Shown: in pieces, positions 8,482 to 15,879 of the stretch
Layout of the letters: every line of letters begins with the position of its first letter
How positions within the stretch are numbered: position 1 is the stretch's first letter
Origin: Ignavibacteria bacterium
Lineage (GTDB): Bacteria > Bacteroidota > Ignavibacteria > Tepidaquicellales > Tepidaquicellaceae
DNA length: 64,000 bases
Reading direction: 5' to 3'
NCBI GenBank assembly: GCA_016929695.1
Contig: JAFGII010000051.1
Coordinates: 113,321 to 177,320, forward strand
The notes under the pieces: model-generated
Databases searched by the model: none
What the model was told of the DNA's origin: nothing
Seen by the model: only the letters and a program-made list of their open reading frames with translations
Translations under genes and position numbers: made by a program

Positions 8482-8919
8482 TTGATAACCATAAATTCAA
8501 AATCACCGGGAGAAACACTTGAGGCAGGAAAAAATTATGCGGAGAAGTATATTTCTGAAGGCGATATTATAGGATTGAACGGTGAACTCGGCAGCGGGAA
8601 AACCGTTTTCGTGAAAGGTGTTGCAGCGTATTTTTCCGTTAAAGACATCGTGAACAGCCCTACTTATCTCATCGTAAACGAATATAAAGGCGTTCACCCT
8701 GTTTCAAAAATCAGTCTCAACATTTACCATTTTGATTTTTACAGAATAAATAATCTTTCGGAATTTGATATCATAGGTTTTAAGGAATACCTGAAAAACG
8801 ATAATTCAGTTTCTATTATCGAGTGGTCCTGCCTTGCGGAAAAGTATTTAAATATTACTTTGAAAAAAGTATATTTTAACTATGGTAATAATGAAAATTC
8901 AAGAATTATAAAATATTAA
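8482..8919 (+). CDS. tsaE: tRNA threonylcarbamoyladenosine synthesis ATPase TsaE
   Basis: A 145-residue P-loop ATPase of the TsaB-TsaD-TsaE complex that makes t6A37 on tRNAs reading ANN codons. The Walker A motif GELGSGKTVFVKG is at about 33-45. Then come VNSPTYLIVNEYKG and YHFDFYRI (Walker-B-like region), and IIEWSCLAEKY. The start is TTG at 8482, 3 bp after the porX stop; it gives the normal family N-terminus ahead of the P-loop. tsaB follows after 26 bp, so two partners of the same complex are together; tsaD is not in the window. Confidence 0.92.
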   Translation: MITINSKSPGETLEAGKNYAEKYISEGDIIGLNGELGSGKTVFVKGVAAYFSVKDIVNSPTYLIVNEYKGVHPVSKISLNIYHFDFYRINNLSEFDIIGFKEYLKNDNSVSIIEWSCLAEKYLNITLKKVYFNYGNNENSRIIKY

Positions 8920-8945
8920 TTTTTCCGTATAATAAGACAAATTTT

Positions 8946-9605
8946 TTGAATATTTTAGTATTAGATACATCGAATTATAATCCTGAGTTCGCTTTTTTCG
9001 AAAACAAAAGAATTATTGTTCAAAAAAAATTGTATAGTGATAATAATGCTGATTCATTAATTTACGGTATTATTGAAGGTTTTAAAGAGTCAGGAAGAAA
9101 AATGAAAAATATTGAAATTCTTGCTCTTTCTAAAGGTCCGGGTTCTTTTACAGGTTTGAGAGTAGGCTCTGCCGCTGCTAAGGGAATTTGTACCGCTTCC
9201 GGCTGCAGATTTATTGAATTGAACTCACTTGATATAATCGCTGAAAAGTTCAGATTGAATTTTGCAAAGGAATGTATAGCGGCGGCTTTAATACCTATGA
9301 ATTCGAGAACAAATGAATTTTATTATGCATTCTATGAAATATGCAAAGAAAACATAAAAAGAATAGGCAAATACTTAATATCCGGTTTTAAACAAATAAA
9401 TTTCGGAAAGAAAGTTCTTTTAATAAACGATAAAGTTAAAGGACTCTATGTAAGACAAAATCTGACAGATTTATCGGAATATTGTTCTGCAGACGCTATG
9501 TATTCTCTCGCACAGTTGAGAATAAACGGTAATGAATATAATGATTTTCGTAATTCCGAACCAAATTACATGAAAGATTTTGTCCCTTTAAAAAAGAAAT
9601 TCTAA
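8946..9605 (+). CDS. tsaB: tRNA threonylcarbamoyladenosine synthesis protein TsaB
   Basis: A 219-residue ASKHA-fold protein that dimerises with TsaD in t6A synthesis and is itself not catalytic. The start MNILVLDTSNYNPEFAFFE and the near-invariant KGPGSFTGLRVGSAAAKGI block (about 64-82) identify it. The start is TTG at 8946. It lies in the run tsaE-tsaB-accD, with 17 bp to accD. The C-terminal half is divergent, as usual in TsaB. Confidence 0.9.
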   Translation: MNILVLDTSNYNPEFAFFENKRIIVQKKLYSDNNADSLIYGIIEGFKESGRKMKNIEILALSKGPGSFTGLRVGSAAAKGICTASGCRFIELNSLDIIAEKFRLNFAKECIAAALIPMNSRTNEFYYAFYEICKENIKRIGKYLISGFKQINFGKKVLLINDKVKGLYVRQNLTDLSEYCSADAMYSLAQLRINGNEYNDFRNSEPNYMKDFVPLKKKF

Positions 9606-9622
9606 TAAATTAAATTATAAAT

Positions 9623-10465
9623 ATGGCATGGTTTAAAAGGTCTAAAGAAAACATTACAACTGACACTCCAAAGAAAGACTTGCCCGACGGAATGTGGGTG
9701 AAATGTGATGAGTGCGGTGAACTGATTCACAAGAAGCAATGGGAAGCAAATAAATATGTCTGTATTAAATGCGACTTTCATTTCAAAGTCGGAAGTGAAG
9801 AGTATTTCAGTTTACTGCTGGATGAAGGTTCATTCAAGGAGTATGATAAAAAAATGAGGTCTGTTGACCCGCTTGGTTTTATTGATTCAAAACCCTACAG
9901 TAAAAGAATCGAAGAAAGCATAGAAAAAACGAAATTATACGATGCAATCAGATGGGGAACCGGAAAAATAAAAGATACTGAAGTTGTTATATGCTGTATG
10001 GATTTCAAATTTATCGGCGGAAGTATGGGCAGCGTAGTCGGCGAAAAAGTAGCAAGGGCAATTGACAGAAGCATAAAAACTCGGAATCCGCTTATAATTA
10101 TATCCGAAAGCGGAGGCGCCAGAATGATGGAAGGCGGAATCTCGCTTATGCAGCTGGCTAAAACCAGTTCCAGACTGGCAAAACTTGCAGAAGAAAAAAT
10201 TCCCTATATCTCAGTGATTACGAATCCCACTACCGGCGGTGCAAGCGCATCTTATTCTATGCTGGGAGATATTAACATTGCCGAACCGAATGCATTAATA
10301 GGTTTTGCCGGACCCCGTGTAATCAAGCAGGCAACAGGGAAAGACCTGCCGAAAGGATTTCAAAGGTCTGAATTCCTGCTCGAACACGGATTTTTAGATT
10401 TCATAGTAAACAGAAAAGATTTGCGGGACAGACTTGCACAAATGCTGCAACATTTCGCAAATTAA
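9623..10465 (+). CDS. accD: Acetyl-CoA carboxylase carboxyltransferase subunit beta
   Basis: A 280-residue AccD, half of the carboxyltransferase that moves carboxyl from biotin to acetyl-CoA to give malonyl-CoA. The N-terminal zinc ribbon is complete: CDECGELIHKKQWEANKYVC followed by IKC (two CxxC pairs, about residues 29-51). The crotonase-fold core has ISESGGARMMEGGISLMQLA and NPTTGGASASYSMLGDI, then EPNALIGFAGPRVI. Length matches the family (E. coli 304). accA is not adjacent. In the operon it sits between t6A and pantothenate genes, both feeding basic metabolism; pantothenate supplies CoA for this reaction. Confidence 0.95.
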   Translation: MAWFKRSKENITTDTPKKDLPDGMWVKCDECGELIHKKQWEANKYVCIKCDFHFKVGSEEYFSLLLDEGSFKEYDKKMRSVDPLGFIDSKPYSKRIEESIEKTKLYDAIRWGTGKIKDTEVVICCMDFKFIGGSMGSVVGEKVARAIDRSIKTRNPLIIISESGGARMMEGGISLMQLAKTSSRLAKLAEEKIPYISVITNPTTGGASASYSMLGDINIAEPNALIGFAGPRVIKQATGKDLPKGFQRSEFLLEHGFLDFIVNRKDLRDRLAQMLQHFAN

Positions 10466-10496
10466 ATTTATTTCAAAACCTAAAAGGCAATAAATT

Positions 10497-11360
10497 TTGA
10501 AAATAATAAAAGAAATAGACGCTTTACAAAGCATAGCTGATTATTACAGAGCTACATTTAAAACCATTGGTTTCGTCCCGACAATGGGATTTTTGCACGA
10601 TGGGCATGTATCGCTTATACTTAATGCAAGAAAAGATAGTGATATTGTCGTTGTAAGTATTTTTGTCAATCCTACTCAGTTCGGACCAAATGAGGATTTT
10701 GAAAAATACCCCCGTGATTTCCTGAGGGATTTCCACATTTGCAAATCTTCAGGTGTTGATTACGTCTTTCTTCCCGAACGTAATACTGTTTATCCCGAGA
10801 ACTTTCTGACAGAAGTTAAAGTTAAAAGCATTACGGACAGATTAGAAGGAAAATTCAGACCGGGTCATTTTACCGGAGTTGCTACTATTGTAAATAAACT
10901 GGTAAATATCGTAAAACCGCATTACCTTTATGTAGGTCAGAAAGATGCGCAGCAGGCTGTTGTATTGAGGAAAATGGCGGAAGACCTTAATTTGGATTTG
11001 AAAGTCAAAGTATGCGAAACAATGAGAGAAGAAACTAAACTTGCTATGAGTTCACGGAATTCATACCTGACAAAAGAAGAGAAAAGTGAAGCATCCGTTT
11101 TATATGAAGCATTAACCGAAGGGAAAAAAATGATAAATGATTATAAAGTAACGGATGCAAATGCGGTTATGAAGTTCATAGAAAATTTTATTAAAAGAAA
11201 ATCAAAAAATCTGATTCTACAATATCTGGCAATTACCGACAACTATCTGATGCAGGAAATTGAAGATTTAAAAAATTATGAAGGTGAAGTGGTAATCTCA
11301 CTCGCTGCATATCTTGGTAAAACCAGATTAATAGATAATATAATATTTAGTTATAAATAA
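10497..11360 (+). CDS. panC: Pantothenate synthetase (pantoate-beta-alanine ligase)
   Basis: Condenses pantoate and beta-alanine with ATP to give pantothenate. The 287 residues show the class I nucleotidyltransferase motifs: VPTMGFLHDGHVSLI (HxGH), VSIFVNPTQFGPNEDF, KYPRD, RPGHFTGVATIVNKL, KPHYLYVGQKDAQQ and the KMSK-like MSSRNSYL. The start is TTG at 10497; the MKIIKEIDALQ beginning fits the family. panD follows after 11 bp, so ligase and the enzyme that makes its beta-alanine are expressed together. Confidence 0.95.
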   Translation: MKIIKEIDALQSIADYYRATFKTIGFVPTMGFLHDGHVSLILNARKDSDIVVVSIFVNPTQFGPNEDFEKYPRDFLRDFHICKSSGVDYVFLPERNTVYPENFLTEVKVKSITDRLEGKFRPGHFTGVATIVNKLVNIVKPHYLYVGQKDAQQAVVLRKMAEDLNLDLKVKVCETMREETKLAMSSRNSYLTKEEKSEASVLYEALTEGKKMINDYKVTDANAVMKFIENFIKRKSKNLILQYLAITDNYLMQEIEDLKNYEGEVVISLAAYLGKTRLIDNIIFSYK

Positions 11361-11371
11361 TAATAAGTGCA

Positions 11372-11725
11372 ATGTTAAAGGAAATGTTCAAATCGAAAAT
11401 ACACAGGGCTACGGTAACTGAGGCAGAGCTGTTTTATGAAGGTTCTTTGACTTTAGACGCAGTATTGATGGAAGAAGCAGGTATGCTGGTCTATGAGAAA
11501 GTTCAGGTGGTAAATCTTAACAATGGGTCAAGACTTGATACTTACCTGATTGCAGGGGAACGAAACAGCGGAATAGTTTGCCTGAACGGTCCTGCTGCAA
11601 GACTCGGAAATGTAGGAGATGAAATTATTATAATAAATTACGGATTTTTTAATGAAGAAGAACTGAGGAATTTTAAACCGAAAATAGTACACGTTGACAA
11701 GAAAAACAGAATTATAAAAGAATAA
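11372..11725 (+). CDS. panD: Aspartate 1-decarboxylase, pyruvoyl-dependent
   Basis: A 117-residue proenzyme that makes beta-alanine from aspartate. The self-cleavage site is visible as YEGS with Gly24-Ser25; Ser25 becomes the pyruvoyl group. Catalytic-region motifs match E. coli PanD: KIHRATVTEAEL, NNGSRLDTYLIAG with the active-site Arg, the CLNGPAAR loop and VIIINYGFFNEEE-like tail. It lies directly after panC. Confidence 0.95.
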   Translation: MLKEMFKSKIHRATVTEAELFYEGSLTLDAVLMEEAGMLVYEKVQVVNLNNGSRLDTYLIAGERNSGIVCLNGPAARLGNVGDEIIIINYGFFNEEELRNFKPKIVHVDKKNRIIKE

Positions 11726-11738
11726 AGGAAATAGTTTA

Positions 11739-12479
11739 TTGCTTGCCACTGTTATACTTGCTGCCGGAAAAGGCAAAAGAATGAAATATCCTGAAAGAGC
11801 AAAAGTTTTATTTAAAGTCAAAGGTAAACCTATGATTGATTATGTTGTTTCGCTTGCTTTGACGGTGCATTCACACAGAATTGTTATAGTAGTAGGATAT
11901 CAAAAGCAAAGCGTTATCGAATTTATAACCAAGAATTTTAATGAATTCAGTAATAATATCACATTTGCTCATCAGGATAAACAGCTCGGGACAGGACACG
12001 CGGTAATGCAGACAGAACCTTTACTTAAGGATTTTACCGGAGATGTTTTGATTTTGTCCGGTGATGTTCCTCTGCTGTCAAAAAATACTATTGATAAATT
12101 CATAGCATTTCAAAAGACCGAAAACTTCGATGCGACACTGATATCGGCTTATTTTGATGACCCGTCCGGCTACGGAAGAATTATACGTGATAGCAACGGT
12201 AATTTTATTGATATCATTGAACAAAAAGATTCAACCGATGAACAAAAGAAAATCAGGGAAATCAACAGTGGAATATATTTGATTAAATCCGATTATTTAT
12301 TTGAAGCGCTGAAAACATTAAAAGCTAACAATGCACAGCAGGAATATTATCTAACTGATGTATTTTATTATTTCAGAAATGAAGGTCTGAAAATCGGCGC
12401 AATGCCCGTTGAGAATAATATTGAAATTACCGGAGTTAATTCCGTCGAACAGTTATCCCAACTCGAAAATTTAATTTAA
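11739..12479 (+). CDS. Stand-alone sugar-phosphate uridylyltransferase, GlmU N-domain-like
   Basis: A 246-residue nucleotidyltransferase with the GlmU pyrophosphorylase signature: LAAGKGKRMKYPERAKVLFK (G-x-G-x-R-M, then K), QLGTGHAVMQT, ILSGDVPLLS (metal-binding Asp), DPSGYGRIIRD and REINSGIYLI. The likely reaction is GlcNAc-1-P + UTP to UDP-GlcNAc. It lacks the left-handed beta-helix acetyltransferase domain that bifunctional GlmU (about 450 residues) has. It is followed 2 bp later by glmM, whose product is GlcN-1-P, so the missing acetyl transfer must be done elsewhere or by another route. The start is TTG at 11739. Substrate is inferred from homology and context. Confidence 0.8.
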   Translation: MLATVILAAGKGKRMKYPERAKVLFKVKGKPMIDYVVSLALTVHSHRIVIVVGYQKQSVIEFITKNFNEFSNNITFAHQDKQLGTGHAVMQTEPLLKDFTGDVLILSGDVPLLSKNTIDKFIAFQKTENFDATLISAYFDDPSGYGRIIRDSNGNFIDIIEQKDSTDEQKKIREINSGIYLIKSDYLFEALKTLKANNAQQEYYLTDVFYYFRNEGLKIGAMPVENNIEITGVNSVEQLSQLENLI

Positions 12480-12481
12480 GA

Positions 12482-13831
12482 ATGGCTGAAAAAAATACAA
12501 ATTCCGGAATAATTGCTTCAGTTTCGGGTGTGAGAGGAATTTACGGTGATACTCTCACTCCCGAAAATGTCATTAGATTTACTTCCGCATATATCAAACA
12601 TTGCGGAAAAAGTCAATTTCCCGAAATTGTTATAGGATGGGACGGAAGATTGCATGGGGATAAAATACTTTCGCTTGTAAAAAGTACGGTCGCCATGAGC
12701 GGGTTTTTGCCGTTTGATATAGGAATCGCTCCGACTCCAACAGTCCAAATAGCTGTTGAGAAACTTAAAGCATCCGGCGGAATAGTAATTACCGCATCTC
12801 ACAATCCGCAGGAATGGAACGGATTGAAATTTCTGAATTCGGACGGAACATTCATAAGCAGTGATAAGATAAAAAAGATTAAAGATTCTGCATTTAAAGG
12901 TATATTTAAATATGCAAAAATAAATAAAGTTGAAAGACTTTTTTTTCAATATGACCTTAAGAAATTGCACATAGAAACCGCTTTAAAACTTAAATACATT
13001 AATTCTTCAATTATCCGTAAAAGAAAATTTAAAATCGTTGTTGATGCCGTTAATTCTTCAGGCTCCGAAATTGTTCCGGAATTATTGAAACGATTAGGAT
13101 GTAATGTAATAGAATTATATTGTGACCGGAGCGGGATATTCCCCCACACTCCGGAACCATTACCAAAGAATCTGACCGCATTATCGAAGGCAGTTAAAAT
13201 ATACAAAGCCGACATAGGTATTGCCGTTGACCCGGATGCCGATAGGCTTGTTATTATTACAGAGAAAGGCGAACCGTTTATCGAAGAAAACACTATTGCA
13301 ACTGTAATCAATTTTATATTGAGGCATTCAGACAGAAAGAAAATAATTGTAACGGTAAATCTCTCAACGACAAGAGCAGTGGATGACATAGCAGGTAAAT
13401 ACGGTGCATTGGTTAAGAGAACTCCCGTAGGAGAAATCAATGTAGTAACGGAAATGAAAAAAAACGGTTCGGTCTGCGGAGGAGAAGGCAGCGGTGGAGT
13501 AATAATTCCGCCTGCACTAGGAGGTCATTACGGAAGGGATTCGCTTTTCGGAATAGTGCTTATACTACAGGAACTTGCTGAATCCAATCTTACGGTCTCG
13601 GATTACAAAAACACACTTCCTAAATACAGGATAGAAAAAAGAAAAATTAAAATCACCGGAAACCCGGATTCCTATCTGAAGAAAATTATCATACAGAACA
13701 GGGACAAAAACTGCAAAATTACAACAACTGACGGAGTAAAACTTGACTTTGAAGATTACTGGATTCACTACAGAAAATCAAATACCGAACCAATAATGAG
13801 AATAATAAAGGAAACTAAAATAAAGCATTAA
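12482..13831 (+). CDS. glmM: Phosphoglucosamine mutase / phosphohexomutase
   Basis: A 449-residue alpha-D-phosphohexomutase. The phosphoserine loop is GGIVITASHNPQEWNGLKF with Ser106; the metal loop is VDPDADRLVI; the sugar-binding loop is GEGSGGVI; the phosphate-binding C-terminal loop is RKSNTEPIMRII. Length and lack of insertions fit GlmM (GlcN-6-P to GlcN-1-P), and the uridylyltransferase next to it supports a role in UDP-GlcNAc synthesis; a phosphomannomutase or mixed activity cannot be excluded. The stop TAA shares one base with the ATG of hutI. Confidence 0.85.
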   Translation: MAEKNTNSGIIASVSGVRGIYGDTLTPENVIRFTSAYIKHCGKSQFPEIVIGWDGRLHGDKILSLVKSTVAMSGFLPFDIGIAPTPTVQIAVEKLKASGGIVITASHNPQEWNGLKFLNSDGTFISSDKIKKIKDSAFKGIFKYAKINKVERLFFQYDLKKLHIETALKLKYINSSIIRKRKFKIVVDAVNSSGSEIVPELLKRLGCNVIELYCDRSGIFPHTPEPLPKNLTALSKAVKIYKADIGIAVDPDADRLVIITEKGEPFIEENTIATVINFILRHSDRKKIIVTVNLSTTRAVDDIAGKYGALVKRTPVGEINVVTEMKKNGSVCGGEGSGGVIIPPALGGHYGRDSLFGIVLILQELAESNLTVSDYKNTLPKYRIEKRKIKITGNPDSYLKKIIIQNRDKNCKITTTDGVKLDFEDYWIHYRKSNTEPIMRIIKETKIKH

Positions 13832-15123
13832 TGGCAATACTAATTAAAAATATTTCAAATCTCGTAACTTGCAGGAATGAAACAGGTCTGCCGAAAAGAG
13901 GCAGACAGCAGTCGGATGTCGGACTTATAAAAAACGGATTTTTAATTTTTAAAAAAGGTAAAATATTATTTTCGGGAAATGAATCAGGGTTAAAACGTTT
14001 TATTAAATCAAATAAAAAAAGGATTAGAAGTGAAATAGACGCAACAGGAAAAACCGTAATGCCGGGATTCATAGATACTCACACACATTTTGTGTTTGCC
14101 GGTTCACGTGCAAACGAATACGAGATGCGCATTGCGGGAAAAACTTATGAAGAAATTGCGGCACAGGGAGGCGGAATTAAATCTACACTAAAGGCAGTAA
14201 GAAAAACATCTGCCGATAAATTAAAAGAAATATCGGAAAAAAGATTAAATAATTTTGTTAAAGCAGGCACTACTACCATCGAGGCAAAATCAGGATACGG
14301 ACTGGATACAAGAAATGAAATTAAGATGCTTGAAGTAATCAACAGAATCGGATGTGAAAACAGATTTGGTCTTGACATTTTCCCCACATTTCTTGGCGCA
14401 CATGCCGTTCCCCCCGAATTTACAAAAAAAGAATATATTGATTTGATATGTTATGATATGATACCGAAAATTGCCCAAAGAAGACTCGCGGTGTTTATAG
14501 ACGTATTTTGTGAAAAGAATTATTTTTCACCTGCTGAAACTGACAGAATATTAAGCACGGGTGTAAAATTTGGTTTAATCCCAAAATTGCATACAGACCA
14601 GTTTAATTCTATTGGAGGAGTTGATATTGCTCTGAGAAATAACGCTCTGACCGTTGACCATCTCGAAGTTCTTAAATTAAATGATATAAGGAAATTATCT
14701 TTATCCGGAAAAACAATTGCAACATTATTACCGGGTGTATCATACTTCCTTGATATTTCCTACCCCCCTGCGCGAAAACTTATTGAGAATAATGTTCCCG
14801 TTGCACTGGCAACGGATTTTAATCCCGGCAGCTGCATGACGGAAAATATTCAGACAATTATGTCCCTCGCATCAATAAAAATGAAAATGTCGGCTGAAGA
14901 AATTGTTAATGCGGTTACTATTAATGCCGCTTATGCAGTTTACGCACATGACAAAATCGGCAGTCTTGAAGCAGGGAAACAAGCCGACGTATTAATTTTT
15001 GATTTCCCTAATTATAAGGATATAATTTATAATTTTACATCAAACCGGCTCAAAACTGCTTTTAAAAAAGGAAAGTTGATTTTTTTACAATACAGTAAAA
15101 CAATTAATATCCGTAATATCTGA
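13831..15123 (+). CDS. hutI: Imidazolonepropionase (histidine degradation)
   Basis: A 430-residue amidohydrolase that opens imidazolone-5-propionate to N-formimino-glutamate. Motifs: metal-binding HTHF in MPGFIDTHTHFVFAGSR, the HutI-specific block EYEMRIAGKTYEEIAAQGGG, TTIEAKSGYGLD, FLGAHAVPPEF, KLHTDQFNSIGG, DHLE and ALATDFNPGSCMTENIQ. No other hut gene is in the window. It overlaps glmM by one base, but its function is unrelated to the upstream genes; this looks like operon read-through rather than a pathway unit. Confidence 0.95.
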   Translation: MAILIKNISNLVTCRNETGLPKRGRQQSDVGLIKNGFLIFKKGKILFSGNESGLKRFIKSNKKRIRSEIDATGKTVMPGFIDTHTHFVFAGSRANEYEMRIAGKTYEEIAAQGGGIKSTLKAVRKTSADKLKEISEKRLNNFVKAGTTTIEAKSGYGLDTRNEIKMLEVINRIGCENRFGLDIFPTFLGAHAVPPEFTKKEYIDLICYDMIPKIAQRRLAVFIDVFCEKNYFSPAETDRILSTGVKFGLIPKLHTDQFNSIGGVDIALRNNALTVDHLEVLKLNDIRKLSLSGKTIATLLPGVSYFLDISYPPARKLIENNVPVALATDFNPGSCMTENIQTIMSLASIKMKMSAEEIVNAVTINAAYAVYAHDKIGSLEAGKQADVLIFDFPNYKDIIYNFTSNRLKTAFKKGKLIFLQYSKTINIRNI

Positions 15124-15175
15124 TAAACCCGCTTTATTGTCCATCTTCAATCCCAATTAAAAATAAAAACAGGAT

Positions 15176-15580
15176 TTATTTATCAATATTTTCTTTCGGC
15201 GTTTTTATTATATCCGCCTTTTGTTCATCCTTTATACCGTCAATATAAACAAACATTGTGAAATCCCTGTCAACGGGAACATCATATTCGCAATATGAAT
15301 AAACATAATAATCATCTTCGAGTATGAACCAGAAATCGTAAGTACCCTCGTATAAAGAAAATGTGTAAGCGTCCCCCGGATATATATAATCATAAAGATT
15401 ATTCTTGCTCCATATTTCACCGGACTGATAATATTCCCTCACATAAACTGCCGATATATATTTGTCATAATCGTCGTTTACAATTGTCACATTGTATGAC
15501 CATATGTTATTAAGCATATCGCATCCGCTGAAAACCCCGAAAGTTATTAAAAATACTAATATAAGTATTATTTTTTTCAT
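15176..15580 (-). CDS. Small tyrosine-rich lipoprotein, unknown function
   Basis: A 134-residue protein with a lipoprotein signal (MKKIILILVFLITFGVFSGC, lipobox cysteine at 20). The mature part is rich in Tyr and Asp (for example YVREYYQSGEIW, DDYYVYSYCEYDV) and looks all-beta, with a charged tail. I do not recognise a family. It is on the strand opposite to both neighbours and is monocistronic. The 299 bp between it and the next gene holds the promoters for both but no recognisable element. Confidence 0.6.
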   Translation of the reverse strand: MKKIILILVFLITFGVFSGCDMLNNIWSYNVTIVNDDYDKYISAVYVREYYQSGEIWSKNNLYDYIYPGDAYTFSLYEGTYDFWFILEDDYYVYSYCEYDVPVDRDFTMFVYIDGIKDEQKADIIKTPKENIDK

Positions 15581-15879
15581 AGTCGTTTTGTTTATGTTCT
15601 ATTTTTATACATCCTCAAAGCTCGTTGTGTTCCCTGCTTTCTTAACTTCCATTAAGTGTATTCAGCACAAGTGAGATTGACAGATAATATCATTTTTTTA
15701 TTAAAAAGAAAGCAAAGAATATTGATACAGCTTTCAAATAAAGTGACAGTAGTTATAAATTATAGTATATATCTTTTCTGTTTCGTTTTATTTGGAAAAA
15801 ACTATTTAATTTGCAACTAATATAGATTTATTCCGTAAATAAAAAAAAGGTTAAATGATAAAATAAAAAAAATACGGAA

